This document shows positions 16,091 to 23,839 of a stretch of 48,215 nt of DNA, one piece after another. The position numbers and the translations under genes were made by a program. Source of the stretch: JBAXLO01 sp037134755. GTDB taxonomy: Bacteria > Bacteroidota > Bacteroidia > Bacteroidales > JACABE01. Where the stretch lies: positions 1 to 48,215 of the forward strand of contig JBAXLO010000004.1 of assembly GCA_037134755.1 (NCBI GenBank), given 5' to 3'. The stretch's first letter is position 1; each line of letters opens with the position of its first letter. The notes under the pieces were generated by a model. That model was given only the letters and a program-made list of their open reading frames with translations. It was not told the DNA's origin and did no database searches.

Positions 16091-16711
16091 ATGGATGCAA
16101 ATCTTAAAGTAAAGAAGACTATGCCTAGTGATAGAGAAGCTGATATGTTATTGGACTCCGAGATAATTGCTGCACTTCAAGATGAAAACATTGATAAAAT
16201 CCCAAAAGTACCTTATACTAAAGCAATGATAATGCTTGTAGTAATAGCTGCTAAAAAGGTTTATTCAAACAGTCATTATCGAAAAGGAGGAAGTACAATG
16301 AAGATATTAGCTTTTCTAAGGCAACTGGCACTAATGTATTACGTTAACGGAGAGTATTATGAAAGAAGGGCGATAGAACTCAATGATCCTTCGATGATTT
16401 TGGATTTGGGCTATAGGTATTATGATGTTAGAATTGCATATAGCAAACCACCAATTGATGTTAGAAACACTAATGTAATTGGTGATCTCTTAGTGATCGT
16501 TAAGAAAGTTGATAACACCAGATATTATCTTATAGAGAGCACATTAGCAACAACAAACGAAAAAGTAAAAAGCGATATTATAGGAAAAGCTACCGGGGAA
16601 GTAATTCATGGATACATAAGTGGAGAACTTTATCTGATAAGAAGTCAGAGTGTTAGTATGGATGGAGAAGCTGGAAAATGGACTCCTTACTTTGTAATAA
16701 GAGCAAACTAG
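16091..16711 (+). CDS. Bacteroidota-type protein, helical N-terminal part and Fn3-like C-terminus
   Basis: 206 residues from the ATG at 16091; an earlier in-frame ATG at 16010 would start inside array B. No signal peptide or membrane segment. The N-terminal half is predicted helical (KAMIMLVVIAAKKVYSN, TMKILAFLRQLALMYYVNGEY). The C-terminal ~95 residues have a beta pattern ending VIHGYISGELYLIRSQSVSMDGEAGKWTPYFVIRAN, reminiscent of the last strands of a fibronectin type III domain. I recall a family in this phylum with the same order (short helical region with an LRQLA motif, then Fn3), but could not search. Function unknown. It lies just downstream of 21-bp array B, and a 9-bp repeat begins right after its stop. 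Confidence 0.6.
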   Translation: MDANLKVKKTMPSDREADMLLDSEIIAALQDENIDKIPKVPYTKAMIMLVVIAAKKVYSNSHYRKGGSTMKILAFLRQLALMYYVNGEYYERRAIELNDPSMILDLGYRYYDVRIAYSKPPIDVRNTNVIGDLLVIVKKVDNTRYYLIESTLATTNEKVKSDIIGKATGEVIHGYISGELYLIRSQSVSMDGEAGKWTPYFVIRAN

Positions 16712-16714
16712 GGT

Positions 16715-16758
16715 AAGTGCCTAAAATGCCTAAAGTTTAAAGTGCCTAAAGTTAGTAA
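16715..16758. repeat. 9-bp repeats (AAGTGCCTA) directly after a stop codon
   Basis: Five near-copies (AAGTGCCTA, AAATGCCTA, AAGTTTAA, AGTGCCTAA, AGTTAGTAA) begin four bases after the TAG at 16709-16711. The same unit recurs at the rimO stop. Confidence 0.65.
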
Positions 16759-16773
16759 AAGGACAAAAGAAAA

Positions 16774-16843
16774 TCGTCATTGCGAGGAGGTAGTCCGAAG
16801 CAATTTAATTGATAAGATTGCTTCGCTTCGCTCGCGATGACGA
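16774..16843. repeat. Dispersed palindromic repeat, GCGAGGAGG type, copy 2
   Basis: Left arm TCGTCATTGCGAGGAGG...CCGAAGCAAT (16774-16804) pairs with ATTGCTTCGCTTCGCTCGCG... (16817-16843). It sits 42 bases beyond the gcvP stop and could end transcription of either neighbour, though it lacks a T-tract. Confidence 0.75.
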
Positions 16844-16884
16844 CATTCTTGATTATTAACTAGACCTTTAAAGTCCTCTTATTT

Positions 16885-19740
16885 TTAATTACATGAACAC
16901 TGAAGATTCCTATCGCCAAAAGCGTCATCAATCTTACTAACTGTTGGCCAGTACTTGTCATCATGTTTAACAGGGAAAGCTGCCTGCTGACGGGTATATG
17001 GTTTATCCCATACATCAGCCATTACAACTCCCATTGTATGAGGAGCATTCTTAATAGCATTGTTAGTCTTATCGGCATTACCTGCTTCAATTTCAGCAAT
17101 CTCCTTACGGATAGCTATCATAGCTTCAATCAAACGATCAAGCTCTGATAAAGGTTCGCTTTCGGTAGGCTCAACCATCAGTGTACCGTGAACCGGAAAA
17201 GCAACGGTTGGAGCATGGAAACCATAATCCATCAAACGTTTAGCTATATCACCAACGGCTACATTAGCACTCAGACTAAATTGATTGCAATCCAGAATCA
17301 TTTCGTGAGCACACATACCATTTTTACCGACATAAAGTATCTTATAATAGTCCTGAAGACAAACTCTAAGATAATTAGCATTCAATATAGCATAGCGGGT
17401 AGCATCCATCAAACCATTGCCACCAAGCAGTTTGATATACGCATAAGAGATAGGCAACACGAAAGCACTGCCAAACGGAGCCGAAGAAACTGAAGTGATA
17501 CCATGCTCACCACCAGTCTTTATGAAAGAATGTTTAGGTAAGAAAGGCATCAGATGTTTGGCAACACCGATAGGACCAACACCGGGACCACCACCACCAT
17601 GAGGTATCGCAAAGGTTTTGTGAAGGTTAAGATGACAAACATCCGCATTAATGTTGCCTGGATTGGTCAAGCCAACCTGAGCATTCATATTTGCACCATC
17701 CATATATACCTGCCCACCATTTTGATGAATGATATCAACAACTTCGAGTATATTTTCCTCAAACACACCATGAGTTGAAGGATAAGTAACCATCAAACAA
17801 GATAATGTATCCTTATATTGTTCAGCTTTAAGCTTTAAATCATCAGTATCAATGTTACCGTTATCATCACATTTCACCACAACTATCTTCATACCAGCCA
17901 TAGCCGCAGAAGCTGGGTTAGTGCCATGAGCAGAAGCTGGGATCAGACATAAATCACGATGAACGTCTCCCCTACTCAAATGATAGGCGCGAATAACCAT
18001 AAGACCAGTATATTCACCAGCTGCACCAGAGTTAGGTTGAAACGAAACAGCAGAGAAACCTGTGATCTCACAAAGAGCTCTTTCGAGACCGCAAATAAGT
18101 TCTAAATAACCTTCAGCCTGATCAATAGGAACAAAAGGATGTATTGCGCCAAACTCAGGCCAACTCATATAAAACAACTCAGAAGCAGCATTCAGCTTCA
18201 TAGTACAAGACCCCAGAGGAATCATAGCACGGTTAAGCGAAAGATCTTTAACTTCCAGTTTCTTAATATAACGCATCATCCCGGTTTCGGAATGATTAGT
18301 GTTAAAAACTGAATGGGTAAGATATCTGGAAGTTCTGTTTAGCTTAGATGGAATAGTTGTTATCAACTCACATTCAGCAGGCACACATATAAACTTAGTG
18401 TAAGGAGCCTTGTTTGCTTCCGCAAATATCATTAATATATGATTGATCTCGCAAAGAGTAGTAGTTTCATCAATACTAATACCAATAGTCTTATTATTAA
18501 TATAATGGAAGTTCATCTTTTCTGCTATAGCCAAAACCTTAATATCATCAGCAATCATGTGTCCGGGTAGCTCAACCTTAACGGTATCAAAGAAGTGAGC
18601 ATTAGCTTGCACATAACCATATTTCTTTAATTCATTAGATAAAACACCAGTCAATATATTAATATGACGAGCAATCTGACGAATCCCTTTTTCGCCATGA
18701 TACACAGCATACATGCCTGCCATAATAGCAAGTAGAGCCTGAGCAGTACATATATTAGAAGTAGCTTTCTCTCTCTTAATATGCTGTTCGCGAGTCTGAA
18801 GAGCCATACGCAAAGCCCTGTTACCGGTAGCATCAACAGAGATACCAATGATACGTCCCGGGATCTGACGCTTGAATTCTTCTTTACAAGCAAAGTAAGC
18901 AGCATGAGGACCGCCATAACCCATAGGAACGCCAAAACGTTGAGTAGTACCAAGCACACAATCAGCACCCCACTCTCCTGGAGGAGTCAACAATGCCAAT
19001 GACAACAAATCAGCAGCAACAGCAACCATAGTTCCATTTGCTTTAGCATTAGCAACAAAGCCCGAATAATCAATTACAGCACCATGTTGATCAGGATACT
19101 GAACGATTGCTCCGAAAACCTTCTCGTTAAATTCAAAAGAATCATAATTACCTATAACTAATTCAATACCTAAAGGAATTGCTCGTGTTTTAATAACATC
19201 AATTGTCTGAGGGAAAAGATTATCAGCAACAAAGAAAACATTTGCATCTTTTTTAACTGCTTCACGCGATCTTGCATTATAAAACATGATCATAGCTTCG
19301 GAAGCGGCTGTACCTTCATCTAATAAAGAAGCATTTGCAATAGGCATTGCAGTTAAATCGCAAACCATTGTCTGGAAGTTTAATAAAGCTTCCAATCTAC
19401 CTTGAGAAATCTCAGCCTGATAAGGAGTGTAAGAAGTATACCAACCTGGGTTTTCGAGAATATTACGTGTTATCACACCGGGAGTTATCGTATTATAATA
19501 CCCCATCCCAATAAATGTCCTGAATATTTTATTTTTTGAGCCAATTTCTTTTATATGATTCATATATTCGAATTCATTCATCCCTTTATTTAAATTAAGA
19601 GGGCTTTTTAAACGAATAGAAGCAGGAATAGTCTTGTCAATCAGCTCATCAAGTGAATTAACACCTATTTTCTTTAACATCATACTTACTTCTTCTTCTC
19701 TCGGACCGTTGTGGCGACTAATAAAATTATCAGTAATCAT
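16885..19740 (-). CDS. gcvP: Glycine dehydrogenase (decarboxylating), P-protein
   Basis: 951 residues, the full fused form (two half-domains) of the glycine cleavage system P-protein. It decarboxylates glycine using pyridoxal phosphate and passes the aminomethyl group to the H-protein lipoyl arm. N-terminal FISRHNGPREEEVSMMLKKI and the C-terminal SSAHGTNPASA-type motif (ASAHGTNPASAAMAGM) are present. The PLP lysine lies in NLHKTFAIPHGGGGPGVGPI. The GcvT and GcvH genes are not in this window, so the system is split in this genome. A -7 box lies 49 bases upstream; I saw no glycine riboswitch in the 292-base upstream gap. Confidence 0.97.
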   Translation of the reverse strand: MITDNFISRHNGPREEEVSMMLKKIGVNSLDELIDKTIPASIRLKSPLNLNKGMNEFEYMNHIKEIGSKNKIFRTFIGMGYYNTITPGVITRNILENPGWYTSYTPYQAEISQGRLEALLNFQTMVCDLTAMPIANASLLDEGTAASEAMIMFYNARSREAVKKDANVFFVADNLFPQTIDVIKTRAIPLGIELVIGNYDSFEFNEKVFGAIVQYPDQHGAVIDYSGFVANAKANGTMVAVAADLLSLALLTPPGEWGADCVLGTTQRFGVPMGYGGPHAAYFACKEEFKRQIPGRIIGISVDATGNRALRMALQTREQHIKREKATSNICTAQALLAIMAGMYAVYHGEKGIRQIARHINILTGVLSNELKKYGYVQANAHFFDTVKVELPGHMIADDIKVLAIAEKMNFHYINNKTIGISIDETTTLCEINHILMIFAEANKAPYTKFICVPAECELITTIPSKLNRTSRYLTHSVFNTNHSETGMMRYIKKLEVKDLSLNRAMIPLGSCTMKLNAASELFYMSWPEFGAIHPFVPIDQAEGYLELICGLERALCEITGFSAVSFQPNSGAAGEYTGLMVIRAYHLSRGDVHRDLCLIPASAHGTNPASAAMAGMKIVVVKCDDNGNIDTDDLKLKAEQYKDTLSCLMVTYPSTHGVFEENILEVVDIIHQNGGQVYMDGANMNAQVGLTNPGNINADVCHLNLHKTFAIPHGGGGPGVGPIGVAKHLMPFLPKHSFIKTGGEHGITSVSSAPFGSAFVLPISYAYIKLLGGNGLMDATRYAILNANYLRVCLQDYYKILYVGKNGMCAHEMILDCNQFSLSANVAVGDIAKRLMDYGFHAPTVAFPVHGTLMVEPTESEPLSELDRLIEAMIAIRKEIAEIEAGNADKTNNAIKNAPHTMGVVMADVWDKPYTRQQAAFPVKHDDKYWPTVSKIDDAFGDRNLQCSCN

Positions 19741-19788
19741 TTGATTATGTATTATAAATTATTTATTATTGTTAATTGTAATGAGTTG

Positions 19789-19796
19789 CAAAGATA
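19789..19796 (-). promoter_or_regulatory. -7 promoter box of gcvP
   Basis: Minus-strand TATCTTTG (TAnnTTTG) with a leader of about 40 bases. Confidence 0.55.
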
Positions 19797-20000
19797 GAAA
19801 TTATTGATGATATAGAACAGTATTATATTAAATAATAATAAGTCTTTAGTCAAAAACAATATAAAAATCATCACTCTGAAAATTACTTATAATACTGATT
19901 ATAAAAATATATCATCGCATAAAACTTATTAAAAGCATATCATAATTTTAAATTGTTGAAAAATAATTTTTAATTTGTTGCAATGTGTTCATTTTTTTTG

Positions 20001-20008
20001 TATGTTTG
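20001..20008 (+). promoter_or_regulatory. Promoter of the TPR lipoprotein gene
   Basis: TATGTTTG (-7) with TTG at 19978-19980 (-33), 20 bases apart; leader about 20 bases. Confidence 0.6.
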
Positions 20009-20032
20009 TAAAAAGTTTTAAACACATTATTT

Positions 20033-20875
20033 ATGAAACCAAAATACACTAGAACACTTGTTTTATTATGCTTTGCGACATTACTGCTTTTCACATCATG
20101 CAGACATAGAGTTCAAAAAATGATTGCAAGAGGCAATATAGAATTTGAGAAAAAGAATTTTACTCAAGCTATGGAATATTACCAGAAGGCTCTAAGTATC
20201 AACCCGAATTCGTGGGAAGCTTACTATGATATTGCACTTTGTAAAACTAACCTAAATAATGACTCAGGTGCTATAAATGATTATACCAGTGCTGCTTTTA
20301 TCAATCCTAAAGAAAATGTAAACATATACATTAATAGAGGACACCTTAATTACAAGTTATTAAAATATAAAGATGCTTTGGCTGATTATCAAACTGCTCT
20401 TGAGATGAATCCATCTAATCATAACTTAATAATATCTATTTGTGAATGCTATCGAAATCTAGGTAACAGTGAAGAAGCATTAAAAGAGGCTAATAAACTA
20501 ATTGAAGCTGATCCAAAATTTGCTTTAGCATATAGTGAAAGAGGATATATTAAAATTAAAATGAATAAATTCCAAGATGCAATAGAAGATCTCAACAAAG
20601 GTTTAGCTATAGATAGTACCGACCCACTTATGTATAATAACAGAGCCCATGCTGAATTAGAACTTAAGGATTTAGAGAAAGCAATTATAGATGTGGAGAA
20701 ATCAATACAATTGAATCCAAAAAATTCATTTGCTTATAAGATAAGAGCTAAAATCTTCTTAGAAAGAAATGAAAAAGATAAAGCTTGTTATGATCTGAAG
20801 AAAGCATTGGAGCTAGGATATACAAAGACTTTTGGCAATGATGTACAAGAACTATTAGACAAGAATTGCAAATAA
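20033..20875 (+). CDS. TPR-repeat lipoprotein
   Basis: 280 residues. A lipoprotein signal peptide ends at the lipobox LFTSC (Cys21), so the protein should be anchored in the inner or outer membrane, facing the periplasm. From about 30 to 275 it is built of seven TPR units with the usual small and aromatic positions (GNIEFEKKNFTQAMEYYQKALSINPNS, RGHLNYKLLKYKDALADYQTALEMNPSN and others). Such proteins act as scaffolds for envelope complexes; no specific partner is visible. Monocistronic: own promoter upstream and a strong terminator 21 bases after the stop. Confidence 0.88.
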   Translation: MKPKYTRTLVLLCFATLLLFTSCRHRVQKMIARGNIEFEKKNFTQAMEYYQKALSINPNSWEAYYDIALCKTNLNNDSGAINDYTSAAFINPKENVNIYINRGHLNYKLLKYKDALADYQTALEMNPSNHNLIISICECYRNLGNSEEALKEANKLIEADPKFALAYSERGYIKIKMNKFQDAIEDLNKGLAIDSTDPLMYNNRAHAELELKDLEKAIIDVEKSIQLNPKNSFAYKIRAKIFLERNEKDKACYDLKKALELGYTKTFGNDVQELLDKNCK

Positions 20876-20896
20876 AGTAATCTAAAGAAATTTCAT

Positions 20897-20938
20897 AAAA
20901 GGTATAAAATAGGAACTCTCTTATTTTATACCTTTTTT
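20897..20938 (+). terminator. Intrinsic terminator of the TPR lipoprotein gene
   Basis: Perfect 15-bp stem (AAAAGGTATAAAATA half at 20897-20911, complement at 20922-20936), 10-base loop, T-tract. Confidence 0.9.
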
Positions 20939-20959
20939 ATTTGTACTAATTTATATTAA

Positions 20960-22264
20960 GTGAAAACTAAAACGAAAAAGAAATTAAATGTTGTAACTTT
21001 AGGTTGCTCTAAAAATATTGTGGATTCTGAATCATTGATGAGTCAAATAAAAAGCAGCTTTGATGTCACACATGAATCTACTAAAGATGATGCCGATATA
21101 GTTATAATAAATACTTGTGGTTTTATTAATGATGCCAAACAAGAATCTATTGATACTATTTTAAGCTATGTTAATGCTAAAAAAGATGGGAAAGTTAAAA
21201 AAGTATATGTAATGGGATGCCTTTCTCAAAGATATAAAGACGAACTTTCGAAAGAAATACCAGAAGTTGATGGTTATTTTGGGGTTAATGATTTTGCTCC
21301 TATTTTAAATAAATTGGGTATTGATTATAAAAAGGAGCTGTTGGGCGAACGCTTATTGACTACTCCCAAACATTATGCTTATCTAAAAATAGCTGAAGGT
21401 TGCAATCGTAAGTGCTCATTCTGTGCTATACCTTTGATTCGTGGCAATAATATATCACGCACTATCGAGAGTTTAATTGAAGAAGCTGAATGGTTAGTAA
21501 GTAATGGAACTAAGGAAATTATTCTGATTGCTCAGGATCTTACTTATTACGGTATGGATATTTATAAGAAAAGGATGTTGGCTGAGTTATTAGAGAAACT
21601 TGCTGTTATTAAAGGCTTGGAATGGATACGTCTGCATTATGCTTACCCTGCTGCTTTTCCTATGAATGTGATTGATGTTATGAAAAAGCATCCTAATATT
21701 TGCAAATATCTTGATATTCCTTTGCAACATATTAGTGACGATATCTTAAAATCGATGAAAAGAAATATTACAGGTGCTCAAACCAAAGAACTTATTAGAA
21801 AGATTAGGGCTAAGGTTCCTGATATTGCTATTCGTACGACATTGATTACTGGTTATCCGGGTGAAACTGTTAAAGAGTTTAATGATCTTAAGAAGTTTAT
21901 TACTGAAAGCAGGTTCGAGCGTTTGGGTGTGTTTGCTTACTCTCCCGAAGAAAACACTTCTGCTTATAAACTTAAAGATAGTATTCCTCAAAAGGTAAAG
22001 CAACAAAAGTTGGAAGAATTAATGGCTTTGCAGCAAGGTATTTCTGCTGATATTAATCAGGCTAGAGTTGATAGTATTTACAAAGTAATTATCGATAGAA
22101 AAGAAGGTGAGCATTGGATTGGAAGAACTGAATATGATTCGCCTGAAGTTGATAACGAAGTTTTAATACCTATTACTAATAAAGGTATCAAACAAGGAAA
22201 CTTTTATAATATTAAGATTAATAAAGCGGAGGATTACGATTTATACGGGGAATTAAGTGCCTAA
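20960..22264 (+). CDS. rimO: Ribosomal protein S12 aspartate methylthiotransferase RimO
   Basis: 434 residues, GTG start. A radical-SAM enzyme that adds a methylthio group to an aspartate of ribosomal protein S12. Domains: N-terminal UPF0004/MTTase with cluster cysteines in VTLGCSKNIVDSE (about 15), NTCGFI (about 51) and MGCLSQRY (about 85); radical-SAM CNRKCSFCAIP (CxxxCxxC, about 148-155); C-terminal TRAM-like domain from about 370. The next gene is a related methylthiotransferase in the same orientation, 152 bases downstream. The stop codon TAA lies inside a 9-bp repeat (AAGTGCCTA), so the repeat encodes the last residues SA. Confidence 0.95.
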   Translation: MKTKTKKKLNVVTLGCSKNIVDSESLMSQIKSSFDVTHESTKDDADIVIINTCGFINDAKQESIDTILSYVNAKKDGKVKKVYVMGCLSQRYKDELSKEIPEVDGYFGVNDFAPILNKLGIDYKKELLGERLLTTPKHYAYLKIAEGCNRKCSFCAIPLIRGNNISRTIESLIEEAEWLVSNGTKEIILIAQDLTYYGMDIYKKRMLAELLEKLAVIKGLEWIRLHYAYPAAFPMNVIDVMKKHPNICKYLDIPLQHISDDILKSMKRNITGAQTKELIRKIRAKVPDIAIRTTLITGYPGETVKEFNDLKKFITESRFERLGVFAYSPEENTSAYKLKDSIPQKVKQQKLEELMALQQGISADINQARVDSIYKVIIDRKEGEHWIGRTEYDSPEVDNEVLIPITNKGIKQGNFYNIKINKAEDYDLYGELSA

Positions 22265-22401
22265 AGTGTGAAGTTTGAAATGCCTAAAATTGATTTAACT
22301 TCAACATATATACTAATTCTTTGTTTCTATTCATTTAACATTTTAAGTACTTTAGTTCACTTTAGGTATTTTAGGCACTTTAGTTCACTTTAAGTACTTT
22401 G
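22255..22401. repeat. 9-bp repeat blocks in opposite orientation between rimO and mtaB
   Basis: 22255-22290 carries AAGTGCCTA-type units overlapping the rimO stop. 22341-22401 carries the complementary type (TTAGGCACT, TTAGTTCAC, TTAAGTACT), six or seven units, ending 15 bases before the mtaB GTG. The two blocks could pair over about 50 intervening bases, making a large hairpin in the rimO-mtaB transcript. Confidence 0.7.
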
Positions 22402-22416
22402 TTTTAATTTTACAGC

Positions 22417-23715
22417 GTGAAAAAAGTAGCTTTTCAAACATTTGGATGCAAACTAAACTTTGCAGAAACTTCTCAGATATCCAGACAATTTACTGATAAT
22501 GGTTTCGAAATAAAAGACTTCAAAGAGGATGCTGATGTGTATGTTATCAACACATGTACCGTAACATCTATTGCTGAAAAGAAATGTAAAACTGCCATTC
22601 GCAGTGCCATCAACCGCAATCCCAATGCTAAGGTTGCAGTTATTGGTTGTTTTTCTCAGTTAAAATCTGAGGAGCTTTTACAGATTGAAGGCGTTGATAT
22701 TATATTAGGTAACACCGAAAAGCATAGGCTTATTAATTATGTTACTGATGAAGATCCTAAGCATGTTAAAGGTTGTTCGTGGTGCGATGTTAAGGAGATA
22801 GCTAAGAATGATGAGTTTGTGCCTTCTTTTTCTTCTGATGATAGAACGCGTTCTTTCTTAAAGATACAGGATGGGTGCGATTACTTTTGTACTTATTGTG
22901 CTATCCCTATGGCTCGTGGCAGAAGTAGAAGTGATAGTATCGAAAACATTGTAAAGTCGGCTGAACAGATTGCTGCTAAAGGCTTGAAAGAAATAATTCT
23001 TACAGGTGTTAATATTGGTGATTTCGGTAAACATAGCGATCATAATTTTCTGGATCTTATTAAGGAACTTGATAAAGTTGAAGGTATTGAGAGATATCGT
23101 ATTTCTTCGATCGAACCCGATCTTTTAAACAATGATATTATTAAGTTTGCAACTACTTCTCAAAAGTTTCTTCCGCATTTCCATATCCCTTTACAGGCTG
23201 GCACTAACAAGATATTGAAGCTTATGAAGCGCAAGTATGTTAGGGAGTTGTTTGCCGAAAGGGTATTAAATATTAAAGCGTTGTTACCCGATTGTTGCAT
23301 TGCTGCTGATGTTATTACAGGTTTTCCCGGCGAGAGTGATGAAGACTTTATGGATGCTTATCATTTTATTGAGAGTCTGCCCCTCTCCTATCTGCATGTG
23401 TTTACTTATTCGGAAAGGCCGGATACTATTGCAATTAATTTGGCTGATAAAGTTCCAGTACATATTCGTCGTGAAAGGAGTAAGAAGCTTCAGGAATTAT
23501 CTGATAAAAAGAAGGAAGAATTCTATATGCAGCATATTGGCTTAACCAAGAAAGTGCTTTTCGAATCGGATGAAAAACATAATTATATTTATGGTTTTAC
23601 TGATAATTACATCAGAGTTAAAACTGCTTATGATCCGCTGCTTATTAATAAAGTATGTGATATAAAATTACTTTCTTTAGATAAAGAAGGTGTATTTGAT
23701 GTGGAATTCATCTAA
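22417..23715 (+). CDS. mtaB: tRNA t6A37 methylthiotransferase, MtaB family
   Basis: 432 residues, GTG start. Radical-SAM methylthiotransferase that converts t6A37 to ms2t6A37 in ANN-decoding tRNAs. N-terminal cluster cysteines are in QTFGCKLNFAETSQ (about 10), NTCTVTS (about 46) and IGCFSQL (about 80). The radical-SAM motif is CDYFCTYCAIPMARGRSRS (CxxxCxxC, about 153-160). GCKLN and the short N-terminus favour MtaB over MiaB. It follows rimO, another methylthiotransferase, on the same strand, so RNA and ribosome modification genes are paired here. No -7 box is clear in the gap, so co-transcription with rimO is possible. Confidence 0.92.
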   Translation: MKKVAFQTFGCKLNFAETSQISRQFTDNGFEIKDFKEDADVYVINTCTVTSIAEKKCKTAIRSAINRNPNAKVAVIGCFSQLKSEELLQIEGVDIILGNTEKHRLINYVTDEDPKHVKGCSWCDVKEIAKNDEFVPSFSSDDRTRSFLKIQDGCDYFCTYCAIPMARGRSRSDSIENIVKSAEQIAAKGLKEIILTGVNIGDFGKHSDHNFLDLIKELDKVEGIERYRISSIEPDLLNNDIIKFATTSQKFLPHFHIPLQAGTNKILKLMKRKYVRELFAERVLNIKALLPDCCIAADVITGFPGESDEDFMDAYHFIESLPLSYLHVFTYSERPDTIAINLADKVPVHIRRERSKKLQELSDKKKEEFYMQHIGLTKKVLFESDEKHNYIYGFTDNYIRVKTAYDPLLINKVCDIKLLSLDKEGVFDVEFI

Positions 23716-23795
23716 TCTTATTATTAAAAATAAGTTAATCTTATCAAACAATAAAATTTTTAATACTTTTTGAGCACTTATTGCATTATGTTTAC

Positions 23796-23803
23796 TACAT
23801 TTG
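23796..23803 (+). promoter_or_regulatory. -7 promoter box of the PorE-like gene
   Basis: TACATTTG (TAnnTTTG), 36 bases upstream of the ATG. A TTG at 23770-23772 may be the -33 element. Confidence 0.5.
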
Positions 23804-23839
23804 CCAACAAATAAAGTTTAATAGAAAACATTAAAGTAT

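Noticed and set aside
19741..20032. Glycine riboswitch upstream of gcvP
   Set aside because: The leader after the -7 box is only about 45 bases, too short for the aptamer, and no matching stems were seen.
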